Part shown: positions 21,913 through 31,649 of the stretch, in pieces | How positions within the stretch are numbered: the first letter of the stretch is position 1 | Layout of the letters: each line of letters opens with the position of its first letter | Source: Pseudisothecium myosuroides | Taxonomy: Eukaryota; Streptophyta; Bryopsida; Hypnales; Lembophyllaceae | Direction of reading: 5' to 3' | Length of the DNA stretch: 64,000 nt | Assembly (NCBI GenBank): GCA_951799445.1 | Contig: OX637290.1 | Location: 27,150,987-27,214,986, forward strand | Made by a program: the position numbers and the translations under genes | Notes under the pieces: generated by a model | What the model was told of the DNA's origin: nothing | Databases searched by the model: none | Seen by the model: the letters and a program-made list of their open reading frames with translations, nothing else

Positions 21913-23156
21913 ATGGCCGAGGGGGGGAACCTTGAACGGTTGATCCAGGACCTCCAGTATGAGGTGGGCCCCTAAAAATCCCACTCTTCCTTGTTAAAAT
22001 TCGTCTTAATTAGAAGAAGGCCGAGAGCTAGAGTAGCATAGACCATAGGGCAGGTCAAATTTAGGTTAGGAAGAAGAAAGAAGGGGTCTAGGGGTTTCCA
22101 AAAACCTAAAACACGTCCAAATCCGAGCCAAAACAAAGAAGTTATGAGTATATGAAGTTAGGGAGTCATGTTGGATGAACCTTAGCAAAATTCATCCAAG
22201 AGGAACAAGGAATAGTATTTGAAAAGATAAAGTGATTAGGAACCCAAATGTGAAATTAGAAGTTAGTTTTGGAATTAGGGCTAGCCATAATTAGCGGATG
22301 AAGTTTGAAGGACCGATTAGCGGTCAAACTTCATCCATGGATAACTTTTGATAGTAAGCCCCAAATCTAATGAGATTAGTCAAATTAGAAAGCTAAAATC
22401 AGGATCTCTTCAGAGCCAGTCTTAAGTTCTTAAGATTAGTACATTAGTGACCACACTTAAAATCCTTAAGCAAGGTTAGAAGGCGGATTAGGAACTTTTA
22501 GGATTAAGTTAGGATAATTATAAATTTAGAACCTCTTAAGCCAAGCTTAAGGTAACCCAAAACTAAACCCAACTTAAGGGAAGATCTAAATCCAAAGCAG
22601 TTAGGGAAGGATGAAGTTCGGGGCAAGTAATGGATGAACCCTAGAAGATTTCATCTAGTTGAGTCAAGACTTGGTAATTAGGTTAACCTTAGGGGATCAT
22701 GCCCATAGCCCAAATTCCAAGTCAAATCGAAATCAGTAGTCCATAGAAAAGCATGAATGAAGTTTGAGGAACCGAGTAGCGGTCAAACTTCATCCGTCCA
22801 TAACTTCCTCCAGGAGAGTCCAAATCAAACAAGCTTTATACTTTTAGAAATGGCGTGAGGTACTCTTTCATCTAGAATAGATAAATTTAGACTAGAATTA
22901 ACTTCTCTCCCGAACCACCAAGCCCTCTTAGGCTTTGATTCAAACTTAGTAGTTGTAGCAATTCCAATTAGGGTTTCGTTTTGTTTTCTTCATTACCCAA
23001 ATTAGCGATTCGTAGGAGCATAGAAAAGATCCATTGCTTGGAAGGCACAACGGATTGGCGCTAGACACCCATAGATCGAGTCAGAACGGTTGTTTAACCG
23101 AGAGCCTGGTTGTGCTCGCTTCTTTATCAAGGGTGGGTAAACAAGCGCTCACATAA
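21913..23156 (+). CDS. Putative spliced leader ORF contained in the LTR
   Basis: Exon 1 is 21,913-21,963 (17 codons, MAEGGNLERLIQDLQYE), ending GAG before GTGGGC. The candidate intron, 21,964-23,015, ends CGTAG. Exon 2 from 23,016 continues in the same phase with 46 open codons (EHRKDPLLGRHNGLALDTHR and onward) and stops at a TAA at 23,154-23,156, just past the LTR end. The predicted product is 63 residues with no recognised domain. The support is comparative: the ATG, donor and acceptor all occur in the solo LTR at nearly identical distances from the LTR end (1,241/1,240 bp for the ATG and 137/137 bp for the acceptor), although overall identity is modest. Alternatively the splice serves only to trim a long leader. 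No expression evidence is available. Confidence 0.4.
22296..22336 (+). other. Conserved LTR hairpin 1 (4.4-kb LTR copy)
   Basis: A perfect 13-bp stem, GGATGAAGTTTGA with TCAAACTTCATCC, and a 15-nt loop containing CCGATTAGCGG. A GGATAACTTTTGATAG word follows. It lies within the candidate LTR intron. Confidence 0.75.
22757..22793 (+). other. Conserved LTR hairpin 2 (4.4-kb LTR copy)
   Basis: ATGAAGTTTGA is paired with TCAAACTTCAT around a 15-nt loop containing CCGAGTAGCGG, followed by CCGTCCATAACTTCC. The loop resembles that of hairpin 1, so the two probably arose by duplication. Confidence 0.7.
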
Positions 23157-26100
23157 TGGTGCGTCTGCCGGGAGCCCTAGGCCTACTCTCGGTCCTGGTT
23201 AGTTACATTGACGAGTGGCTCGACGACGACGGCGTTGACCATCCCTTTGCACCATGCGAGGTGAAGTATGGGCCGTTGCCCATTCCTCAGTGTATCCGAT
23301 CATTATTCGCCACGACGACCTCCGTGCCCAAGGAAGGATCCCCTTCTATGATTGAGGGGGAGGCTGACTTCGAACTCCTCGAGGAGGGACATGCCCACGG
23401 ACTGGTGTCACTGGTGGACGACATTACAATTGAGGATGTCTACCACCTTCAAATCGATGGAACTCAGGAAATGTCCTGGGAGACCATACCGTTAGAGGAA
23501 GAGATTCTTCCCAATTTACACTTCTGTCGGACCTCCGATGGCTTGCAGGTGGGATCCGGTTTACCATCCTACCCCCCGGTACCTAACGATTGGTACCATG
23601 GGCCGAGAGATCCGGTCCACGTCCAAGTATCTGATTGGAAAGGAATTGATGTCTCCTTCCCCGGCGAGGATACTAAGCTGATCAAGGTCGGTATGCACCT
23701 CGAAGGAGAAAAGCTGGAGGAATACCGATCCTTAATCATGAAGTATCGAGATGTCTTTGCATGGTCCTATCTCGAGCTTAGAGGTGTCCCATTTCACATC
23801 GTCCAGCATACCATCCCGGTCAAGCCTGACGTCCTGCCTGTACGACAACGACAGAGACGAATGAATCCATCCCTCCAGTTGATCGTGAAAGCTGAGATCG
23901 AGCGGTTGTTGGCCGCTAAGTTTATCCGACCCGTGGAGATCACCGATTGGGTGTCTCCCATGGTCTTGGTCAAGAAGAAAAACGGAAAACTGCAAGTATG
24001 CGTAGATTACCGACAGCTGAACAAGAACACAAGGAAGGACCATTTTTCCTTGCCCTTTATCAACACCATCATAGACGAGGTGGCAGGGAACGAGATGTTT
24101 ACCTTCATGGATGGGTATTCGGGCTATAATCAGATCTCGATAGCCCTAGAAGATTGGTCCAAGATGACATTCATCACACCATGGGGTACCTTCATCTATG
24201 TGGTGATGCCATTTGGCCTCTGCAACGCGCCCTCCGCCTTTCAGCGGGTGATGAGTTTGGCGTTCTCAGATCTACTCCACAAATCTATGACCGTCTATAT
24301 TGATGACTTTAGCACTCAGTCCAATGAGGAAGATCACCTTCCCCTGGTAGAGGAGTGCCTCATCCGTTGTCGGAAGACGGAGATCGCCCTTAATCCCGAT
24401 AAGTTATTCTTGGGAGTCAAAAAAGGAGTCCTATTGGGTTATGTCGTCTCCAAGGAAGGGAAAGCTGTGGACCCAGAGAAAGTAGAGGTTATAGTTAACC
24501 TCCCGGCCCCGACAGACGTCAAGGGCGTGCAACGAATATTAGGGCATGCCGGATATTATCGTGAGCTAATCGAGGACTTTGCCACCCACGCTCAGCCACT
24601 GACCAATCTAATCAAGAAGTCAGTTAAGTTTGACTAGACCCCTATATGCCAGCAGGGGTATGACGAGCTCAAAAGGAGGCTGGCCGCTGCCCCTGTCCTC
24701 AAGCCATCAAATTGGAACCAACCCTTCCACGTCTATTGTGATGCCTCTGCATTAGCCGTCGGTGCGGCACTGTGCCAGGTTGCGGAAGACACGGGCCGCG
24801 AGCACCCCATTGCCTTCTCCAGCCGACAGCTGACACTAGCAGAACGCAACTATAATACCACTGAAAGGGAGTGCCTCGCTATGATTTTTGCCGTCAAAAA
24901 ATATCGATACTACCTACTTGCTAATTCGGTGGTCTTCTACGTTGACCACATGGCCATTAAGTACATCGTAAACAAGGCCGAGTTAAGTGGAAGACTGGCC
25001 AGGTGGGTCTTACTCCTGTCCGAGTTTGATTATACGGTGGAATATAAAGCCGGTAAGAGGCATGAGAGGGCCGATCACCTGTCACAAATCACTGGAGAAG
25101 TAGGGACTGAAGAACTCAGTGATGACTTCCCCAACGAACGGCTCTTCTTGGTTCGTGCAGTTCCTGCTTGGTACGAACACTTGGCCTAGTTTTTGAGCAC
25201 CCAGCAGTACCCCGAGGGTTTAGAAAAGAACGAGCGCCGGAAGATCCGGGTCAATAGTACGCATTTTGCCCTCCTCAGCAATAGATTATATCGGCGAGGC
25301 ATCGATGGGATTCTTCGTCGTTGCGTCTCCTATGACGAAGTACCATCCATTTTGGAAGCATGCCATGGCAGTGCATGTGGAGGTCACTTTTCAGGCCGTC
25401 TAACTGCTCAGAAGATACTCCGGGCAGGTTACTTTTGGCCGACTCTATTTGCAGATGCAGAGGCTCACACTAAGGGGTGCGACGCCTGTCAGCGTTATGC
25501 TCAAAATGATACTCGGATGGACCTCCCACTCCATCCATCGCTGCCCATTGCCCCGTTGGAGAAATGGGGCATTGATTATGTGGGGCCTTTCGCTCCAATA
25601 TCGTCACAACGAAACCAATACGTCATTGTTGCCACTGAATATTTGACTAAGTAGACAGAGGCTAAGGCAGTCAAGAAAGCCGATGGGAAGCAGACTGCCA
25701 TCTTCCTCTATGAAAACATCATCTCTCGATTTGGGTGTCCTAAAGTCCTAGTCAGTGATTGCAGGTCCCACTTCCTCAACGAAACCATCGAGCTCATGAC
25801 AGAGATGTTTCAAATCAATCATCGGAAGACAACTCCGTACCACCCCCAGACCAATGGGAATACGAAGAGGGTTAACCAAACCCTGGTCCGCATCCTCCGC
25901 AAGACAGTGTCCGACAGCAAGTGGGATTGGGATGTCAAGCTGATCCCTGTCCTATGGGCCTACCGCACCGCTTACAAGGTAACCACACGGGCCACTCCCT
26001 TTTCTTTGATGTACGAGGTAGAAGCTATTCTGCCCATCGAATTCGAAGTCCAGTCTTTACGCATCGCCATCGACGAAAGACTAGACGATAGCCAGTCACT

Positions 26101-26416
26101 ACGCGACCGGTTGGAACGACTGGAAGCCCTAAGCGAATCGAGGAGGGCGTCTTCTCAGCATGTGGAGAGCATCCAGAGACGCCAAAAGGTGGCATTCGAC
26201 AAGAGGGCAAAGGTACGCACCCTCGAATCCGGGATGTGGGTTATGTTGCAGGATGCCAGGAAGATGGAGTTTCCAGGGAAATTCGACGCATTGTGGACCG
26301 GCCCCTATATCATACAAGAGACCTTCGTCAACAATTCCCTCCAGTTACAGAATCTGGATGGTTCCCAATTTCCCACACAGACCAATGGGGGCCGCTGCAA
26401 GGAATATTGGGTATAA
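23156..26416 (+). pseudogene. pol of the long-LTR element: RT, RNase H, integrase (broken)
   Basis: One frame runs from 23,156 with stops at 24,635, 25,187 and 25,652 and a further break before 25,796. The first ~200 residues are acidic linker; RT follows with KNGKLQVCVDYRQLNKNTRK, FMDGYSGYNQI, MPFGLCNAPSAFQRVM and the active-site VYIDDF. RNase H begins HVYCDASALAVGAALCQ and includes RADHLSQI. Integrase has the HHCC finger (CHGSACGGHF, CDACQRY), GIDYVGPF (first Asp) and VLVSDCRSHF (second Asp). The residue 36 positions after the second Asp is Lys (AAG at 25,865-25,867), where Glu is required. Stops 1 and 3 sit where Trp is expected (TGG to TAG). Gag and protease are missing upstream. Confidence 0.9.
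23157..23174 (+). other. Primer-binding site, tRNA-Asp type
   Basis: TGGTGCGTCTGCCGGGAG lies 3 bp after the LTR end and resembles the TGGCGCCGTTGCCGGGGA-like PBS used by many Tat/Athila-type plant elements. The tRNA identity is from memory of that group, not tested. Confidence 0.55.
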
Positions 26417-26990
26417 CAATCCTCGATCCGATTTAATCGGTTTTCTGTCCAAGGTATTAAAGATAACCCCCCCATTCTCTTTTCTAAGTAGTTTGGATAA
26501 GATAGAAAAGCTATATATGCCTCCGACCAAAAAAATTCAATAACTGTCATTGTTAACATTACCATTGGGATTGTTAAAAAGACTAGCTAGATAAAATATA
26601 TAAAAATCCATAAAAAATCTTTCAACCAAAACGATCCATACAGTCAGTTGGTTGTTAGTTCTTAGATCTCCCTGTAAGTATTAAGACTTACAACGGAATT
26701 TACATCTAACGTAAAAAGAAAGGCCTCTGGGTCAGCCAACACTGTTTGTCTTGTTTTAGTCTCGTGCCTTCTTAGGAGGTCAGGTCAGGGTAGATGGATG
26801 ATGGCAGGGTCCTCATGCCTCACCCGCCTGTTAGAAGGTAGCGTTAAGGGTTGAGCTAAATACAGCTCTCCATTTCAGATCCATTGCCACTAGACGGACG
26901 GAATATACGCCGTAGTGCTGAAAAGACGTCTAGCAGGGGGGATCTTGATATACTCGCTAGACTGTTGTAATAGACGCCGAGGAGGCTGAA
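26417..26990. other. Junction between the two gypsy elements, origin unclear
   Basis: Between the end of the younger pol and the first recognisable RT word of the old element (~26,995). It contains a C-run and no recognisable LTR. Either 3' remains of the younger element after a deletion or filler DNA. Confidence 0.45.
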
Positions 26991-28000
26991 AAATAACTGG
27001 TGCATTTGTAAGTTCAAACAGCATAACATTATACACAAAATGTTTATATCTTATTCGAAATGTTGTCTTCCACATGTCCTCTTATTTTATGCGCACCAAG
27101 TTATATGCTCCGCAAAGATCAATCTTGGTATAGATTTTGGCTTGTGCTAATTGATCAAGAAGTCCAAATATCAACAGCAAAGGATATCAATGTTTCACCA
27201 TTATTTTGTTTAAACCTTGTTAGTCAACACACAATCGGAAAGAGACGTCTTTTTTCTTCACAAAAAGTATTGGCGCGCCGTTTGGAGATTTGGAATGTCA
27301 AATGAAGTTCTTTGCAAGATTTTTGTCGATATACTCCTTCAATGTCGAAAGTTCATTCTGCGATAAATTGTAGATCGGACCAAATGGTAGTTGAGCTCCA
27401 TTTTCAAGATCAACGGTGCAATCGTATGGTTGATGTTTTGGCAAAATGTTGACATTCTTTTTTTCAAAGAGGTCTCCAAATTTTTCATATTAACTTGGAA
27501 TACTTGATAAAATGTTGTTGTTTGCGGATACTAGAGTTGCGTAAATAATATAAAGATTGTCCTTTCTTATCACTTTAATAAAAGCTCTGGCTCCAACAAG
27601 TACGGGCTTGGTACTTGAGGACTTTGGAAAAGATTTCGTTGTCAAAGTTTCTAGAGAAAATGATAGAATTCGTGACTTCTAGTTCATAACTAGATTGTAT
27701 TTTTTGAGCCAAGAAAATTTTAAAATCACGGGATTGGACGAGGTTTTGATCACATTGAATATGATTTGACTTTTATGTATCTCAATTGAAACCTCTAATG
27801 GTTTAGTTTCATGAGTGACATTTCTAAAACATAAGGTTCGACTGTCTACGGATTCTACATGTATAGGATTTGATTTTCTGACTAGAGGAATCTTATAACA
27901 TTTTGCAAATTTCTCATCTAAAAAACAAGCTAAAGTTCCAAAATTTAGAAGGACATAAATTTATAACTTCTTTTTGAGGCCCAAACGTAGAGGTATGGTG
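26990..28000 (-). pseudogene. Old gypsy element: protease and RT start remnants
   Basis: On the minus strand, FGTLACFLDEKFAKCYKIP (after the retropepsin Asp-Ser-Gly position) and VILKFSWLKKYNLVM near 27.7 kb fit the protease of chromovirus-like gypsy elements. RT begins further on with KTTFRIRYKHFVYNVMLFEL and TNAPVIFQ at ~27.0 kb, where the match stops at the insertion. Several stops and shifts are present. Confidence 0.65.
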
Positions 28001-28129
28001 AAGTAATGAGAAAGTTGAGAAGATAGGTGAGGACCTAAGTTCATTTATAAATAAAAAAGCTTCAACTATACAATCTCTACTGAGGGTGAGTGTTCTTGTT
28101 TTCCAATACATGTATGGCTCTTGTCTTGA

Positions 28130-29093
28130 GAGGGTGTTGTTTGTGCTTTTTGTGGCAATTGATGGCCTTGTGACTAGGGCCTTTACAATTTAAACACAAA
28201 TCTTCATTAAGACATCGTTTCTTTTCTTGCACGGTTAGCAGTCAAAATCGTACAACATCAATTTGCATGTCCTTAAGACCTTCAGAATGTGTACTTGTTA
28301 TATGTGTTGTCTTGACCATTAGTGAAAAAATTGTTGGTGTTGTTGGTGCAGTTCAAGATTGTCGATCTTGACGCCTTTGAAATAATCGATTGTCACATAT
28401 TACTGCTTGGCTAATCGCTTTGTTTAGTGTTTGAGGATCAAAAAACAATAACAATAAGTCTTTGATGTCGTCTCTCAAATCTCATTGAAATTGACTCATG
28501 AATGCTTCTTTGTCCCATTTGATGTCACAAGCCTATTATTAGAATTCAGATGCATATATCGAAGCTGAATAAGATCCTTGTCGTAAAAAAAAAACTTTAC
28601 TTGTTGCTCAATGGATCTTGTCATACTCTTCAAATGCTTCAAAAAATGCCACTAGGATTGTCTTGAAGTTGCTTAGAATTAAAGATCTTTTCTCAAATAG
28701 CAATAAAAACCAAGATAAAGCTTGTCCAATAAGCAAGCTTCCAATCAAGTCTACCCGTGATTCGCTCGTCGGGTACCGTTGAAGGTAAAGAAAAATGATG
28801 AGCTGAACTTGATTCACAAATCCTTAAAATTTTGCTTTGGAACCATTGAATTTTTTAAGGAGACTAATTTATGGCTACCTCGTGGTTGAAATATTTAAAT
28901 CGAAGTATTGAGCATGTAAATTTGTCCCCAAAGTTGAAACAGATGGCATGGGTTGAGATGCTTCAACCACTTTTGCACTTGTATTTGCAGCAAAGTCTTT
29001 AAGAACAGTTGTCCTCATGGATAAAGAATCAATGGCCTTCACGAGGAGATCTAATCTGATTGCTATCAAACTAGCATCTTCGCTTCTTGACAT
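28130..29093 (-). pseudogene. Old gypsy element: gag with zinc knuckle (broken)
   Basis: From 29,093 the minus strand reads MSRSEDASLIAIRLDLLVKA, a typical gag N-terminal helix, then at ~28.8 kb QVQLIIFLYLQRYPTSESRV and GSLLIGQALSWF, the retrotransposon gag core with its Trp. A CX2C-X4-H knuckle (LCLNCKGPSHKA) lies at ~28,150-28,200. Frames are interrupted, so the protein is not made intact. Confidence 0.65.
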
Positions 29094-29478
29094 CTTGATT
29101 CACTTGGCAAGATTGCTGAAAAGATTTACCTACTAAACAAGAACCAATTTAAAGATGGATAATCTACAATCTTTAAATATCAAAATTATTTTTAAAAAGA
29201 GCAGTAATCTGCACGTAATCAAGAAAAAATTTGCTGAGAAAAAATAATACTAGTTTTAAAGAGGGTAATCTGCAACCTCTAAGTACTTTAGTATTTTTAA
29301 GAAGAGGGATAATCCACACTCAACCAAGAAAAAATCAAACTCTAATAATAATTTTGCCCTTGGTCCTGTCAACGACTAGCACAACAAGATTTGAACTGAA
29401 CTAACACTCTATCCATTTGCTAAAAAGTTTGGAGTCAAATTTTGCAACACAAAATTTGAAGAATCGATTTCGACAAAC

Positions 29479-29876
29479 TGTAACGAATTTACTAGATGCA
29501 AGACAAGACAATATAAGATGATTTTTGGATAACAAAACTTGATAATATAGTTCAAAAAGTACAAGACTAGAGCTAGAGTCAAGAACTAAGATCAAGAGAG
29601 GTGTTGTTGAGACTGAGGACTACCTTAGCCTTGACTCCTATATATATTACTAGCTAGGAGGTTCTTCTAGAAGTTTCCGCTACTTGGAAAGTTTCTCAAA
29701 AAGTCTCCGTCTAGATTGGACGTCCTTCCAGAAGCTTCCTGTATTTGAGAAGCTTCTCAAAAAGCCTCCCTCTAGCTTGGACGTTTTTCCAGAAACTTCT
29801 AAAAGCTTCTCCTACTTGAAAAGTTTCCTCCAACTACAAACTTTTTAGAGAAGGTTCTAATTATGTTTGTAATACA
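29479..29876 (-). repeat. 5' LTR of the old gypsy element
   Basis: Aligns with 15,481-15,819 (shared GACAAGACAA, CTAGAGTCAAGAACTAA, TATATATTACTAGCTAG, CAACTACAAACTTTTT). It is longer because a block ending TCTCAAAAAG(T/C)CTCC is duplicated in tandem around 29,690-29,780. Confidence 0.8.
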
Positions 29877-30540
29877 ACCATTACGGTTAGTCCCATTACA
29901 CGTCCCCGTTGTGCCCGTTATTAAAGAACAATTTACTTCACCCACAACTACGGGGCCCGGCGCAACTGTATCGGCATCCAAAATGCCCAAACTTAGGTAC
30001 ACAATACCAACTCATTCAATAGGCAACAACCTAACTGCCCTACGTACAAGAGATTACATGGACCTAACTAGTATTGGGTAAAGAACAATATGATTTGCGA
30101 ACGCTGCATATGTCACCATACCACTATCCATTGTACAACCGTGGAAAAATTTATTCCACTAGAGTTCTTTAAGGCAATTTATGCTATGCAAGCCTAGAAC
30201 AACCTTAAGGGTGTTTGGTTCACCAAGCCTAGAGGTACAACAAATCCACCTAATATATATTACAATCACTCTAACAATAAGCAAACACAGAACGCGTTTG
30301 CTGCGGTCTAGATGGCACAAGAAGTCATTCCGTTGGCTCCAACCTTGAACACTTAGGATGCTAGGTTTGTTGCTGTAGGCATATCAGGCACCCCTAGGGT
30401 TAATGAATTTTAGAGTGTCCTATATGTAGCCATTCAAGCCTTAGATACCGAGGTTGTCCACAAATCTTTATCAATTTTGGTCGTTACTAGGAGAGGGGCT
30501 GAAACTGATCCTCCTTAAGTAGTCGAGAAGGTCAAATCAA
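29877..30540 (+). pseudogene. Decayed ORF of unknown origin
   Basis: Open stretches in changing frames give KMPKLRYTIPTHSIGNNLTA, KGVWFTKPRGTTNPPN, YNHSNNKQTQNAFAAV, VGISGTPRVNEF and YVAIQALDTEVVHKSLSILV. These read like protein broken by in-frame TAG stops and indels; a gag-like product of another retroelement is possible. I do not recognise the family. Confidence 0.3.
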
Positions 30541-30741
30541 ATCAAAAGTATTATATAACCTACAAAGAACATCATACCACAATAACATCAAGACAAATAT
30601 TGTACAACATGATCTATTTGCCAAAAAATAGACTGATAGATTGCCAAATCATCTTTAATTAATGCATTTTGAATTCTAGCATTTAGTCACAACAAGTGCA
30701 AATGCGCACAAGGCTGAAATTTATAAGGGGAGATTTGAGGG

Positions 30742-30969
30742 CAATGAAGGGATGTTTCAGCCTTGTTCCTCTTGTTGAGAACTATTGTACGCAGTCATAA
30801 TATTTTAATAATAAAATAATAATAAATAATAATAAAATTTATTTAAAAAAATATTAATTAAATATTAATATCTTATGTGGCACACATAACTACGGATGTG
30901 GCAGGGTTCCCAATCTAGGAAAGAGTTGGGAACTCGCAATCTTCTTTTGCCCCTGAATCTCTTCTAATG
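30742..30969. mobile_element. Short TIR element of the CATTAG family
   Basis: Right end, read on the minus strand, is CATTAGAAGAGATTCAGGGG then GATTGCGAGTTCCC. Left end is CAATGAAGGGATGTTTCAGC. An AT-rich core sits between them. It resembles elements at 38,144 and 53,148. No target duplication settled. Confidence 0.4.
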
Positions 30970-31649
30970 AGGCTAATTTTGAAACATCCAAGAAATGAAT
31001 TAACACTTTTAATCTACAGATCTCCAAATGATACAAATATTCTTACCTACGTGAGATCAAGCACTTCAAAACTTGCAAATTCCTCTTGAGGGCATAAAAG
31101 TCAACATTTGCACTGAAATTGTTATCATTCACAAGATTTTAGAACAATTGCATAACGATAGAAATATGAATCTACTCAAAGAGAGAAACAAGAAATAAAA
31201 ATCCACGCATTCAACATCTCCTAAAATAAAATTAGTGTAAAGTAAGTGTATACACATGCTTCACTTACACAAAATTTCAGCTCAAAATGAGCAAGTACAT
31301 GAATTCCATGCACGTCAATGTTTCTAAAAGTTGTGTATACGAGTTGCCACCGCAAAGACATTTGTTTGTTAATTTTGATTCCTATGAAGATTTTTCTAGT
31401 ATCTCATTAATTGCTTAATGCCACATGTTGTAAGACTACTACTTCTACCAAATGTTACTAATTAGAGCTCCTGAGTCAAAGAGGTGGAGAATAAGGAGCG
31501 TTTTGAAGTAGTATGAGTGCCACTTTAGAGAAGGTGGTTTTGGTGTGGTGGACAAATGAGACTTGCCAAGTATTTTATTGTACATCAGTAATAAGTTGAT
31601 GGACTTTGTCCTTAATCACAAGCTTGAAAGCACATAACTTACTGGGCAA
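30970..31649. other. Intergenic, no gene seen
   Basis: AT-rich sequence without domains or terminal repeats. Confidence 0.5.

Larger units (their letters stand above)
18736..23153 (+). repeat. 4.4-kb 5' LTR of the long-LTR gypsy element
   Basis: Starts TGTGAGCTCCC, ends GCGCTCACA, directly before the PBS. Same family as the solo LTR at 6,536-10,662. At ~4.4 kb it is far longer than most plant gypsy LTRs (commonly some hundreds of bp to ~2 kb), although long LTRs are known. It contains a TATA box, a GC-rich minisatellite, a putative leader exon and two hairpins, each listed separately. Confidence 0.9.
18736..26416 (+). mobile_element. Younger long-LTR gypsy element, gag-deleted and lacking 3' LTR
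   Basis: A 4.4-kb 5' LTR (18,736-23,153) is followed by a primer-binding site and a pol region with RT, RNase H and integrase to 26,416. No second LTR follows: sequence after 26,416 does not resemble the LTR, and the old gypsy element resumes by ~26,990. Gag and protease are absent between the PBS and the RT-proximal ORF. The element sits inside the RT of the old gypsy element, so it is younger. The integrase HHCC region and linker (CHGSACGGHF, CDACQRY) suit the non-chromodomain Tat/Athila side of plant gypsy; that placement is inference without a tree. The right boundary is uncertain within 26,417-26,990. Confidence 0.85.
15481..29876 (-). mobile_element. Old minus-strand Ty3/gypsy element, split by a younger insertion
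   Basis: Two similar LTRs (15,481-15,819 and 29,479-29,876) flank, in minus orientation, gag (28.1-29.1 kb), protease (~27.7-28.0 kb), reverse transcriptase (27.3-27.0 kb and 18.7-18.4 kb), RNase H (~18.2-18.4 kb) and integrase (~17.6-16.9 kb). The RT is interrupted: KTTFRIRYKHFVYNVMLFEL and TNAPVIFQ lie at ~27.0 kb, while HVEFLGYIIS and the ANFYR block lie at ~18.6 kb. The gap is filled by the plus-strand element starting at 18,736. Every domain carries stops and shifts. The domain order RT-RNase H-integrase identifies Ty3/gypsy. No target duplication was found at the outer ends. Confidence 0.85.
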
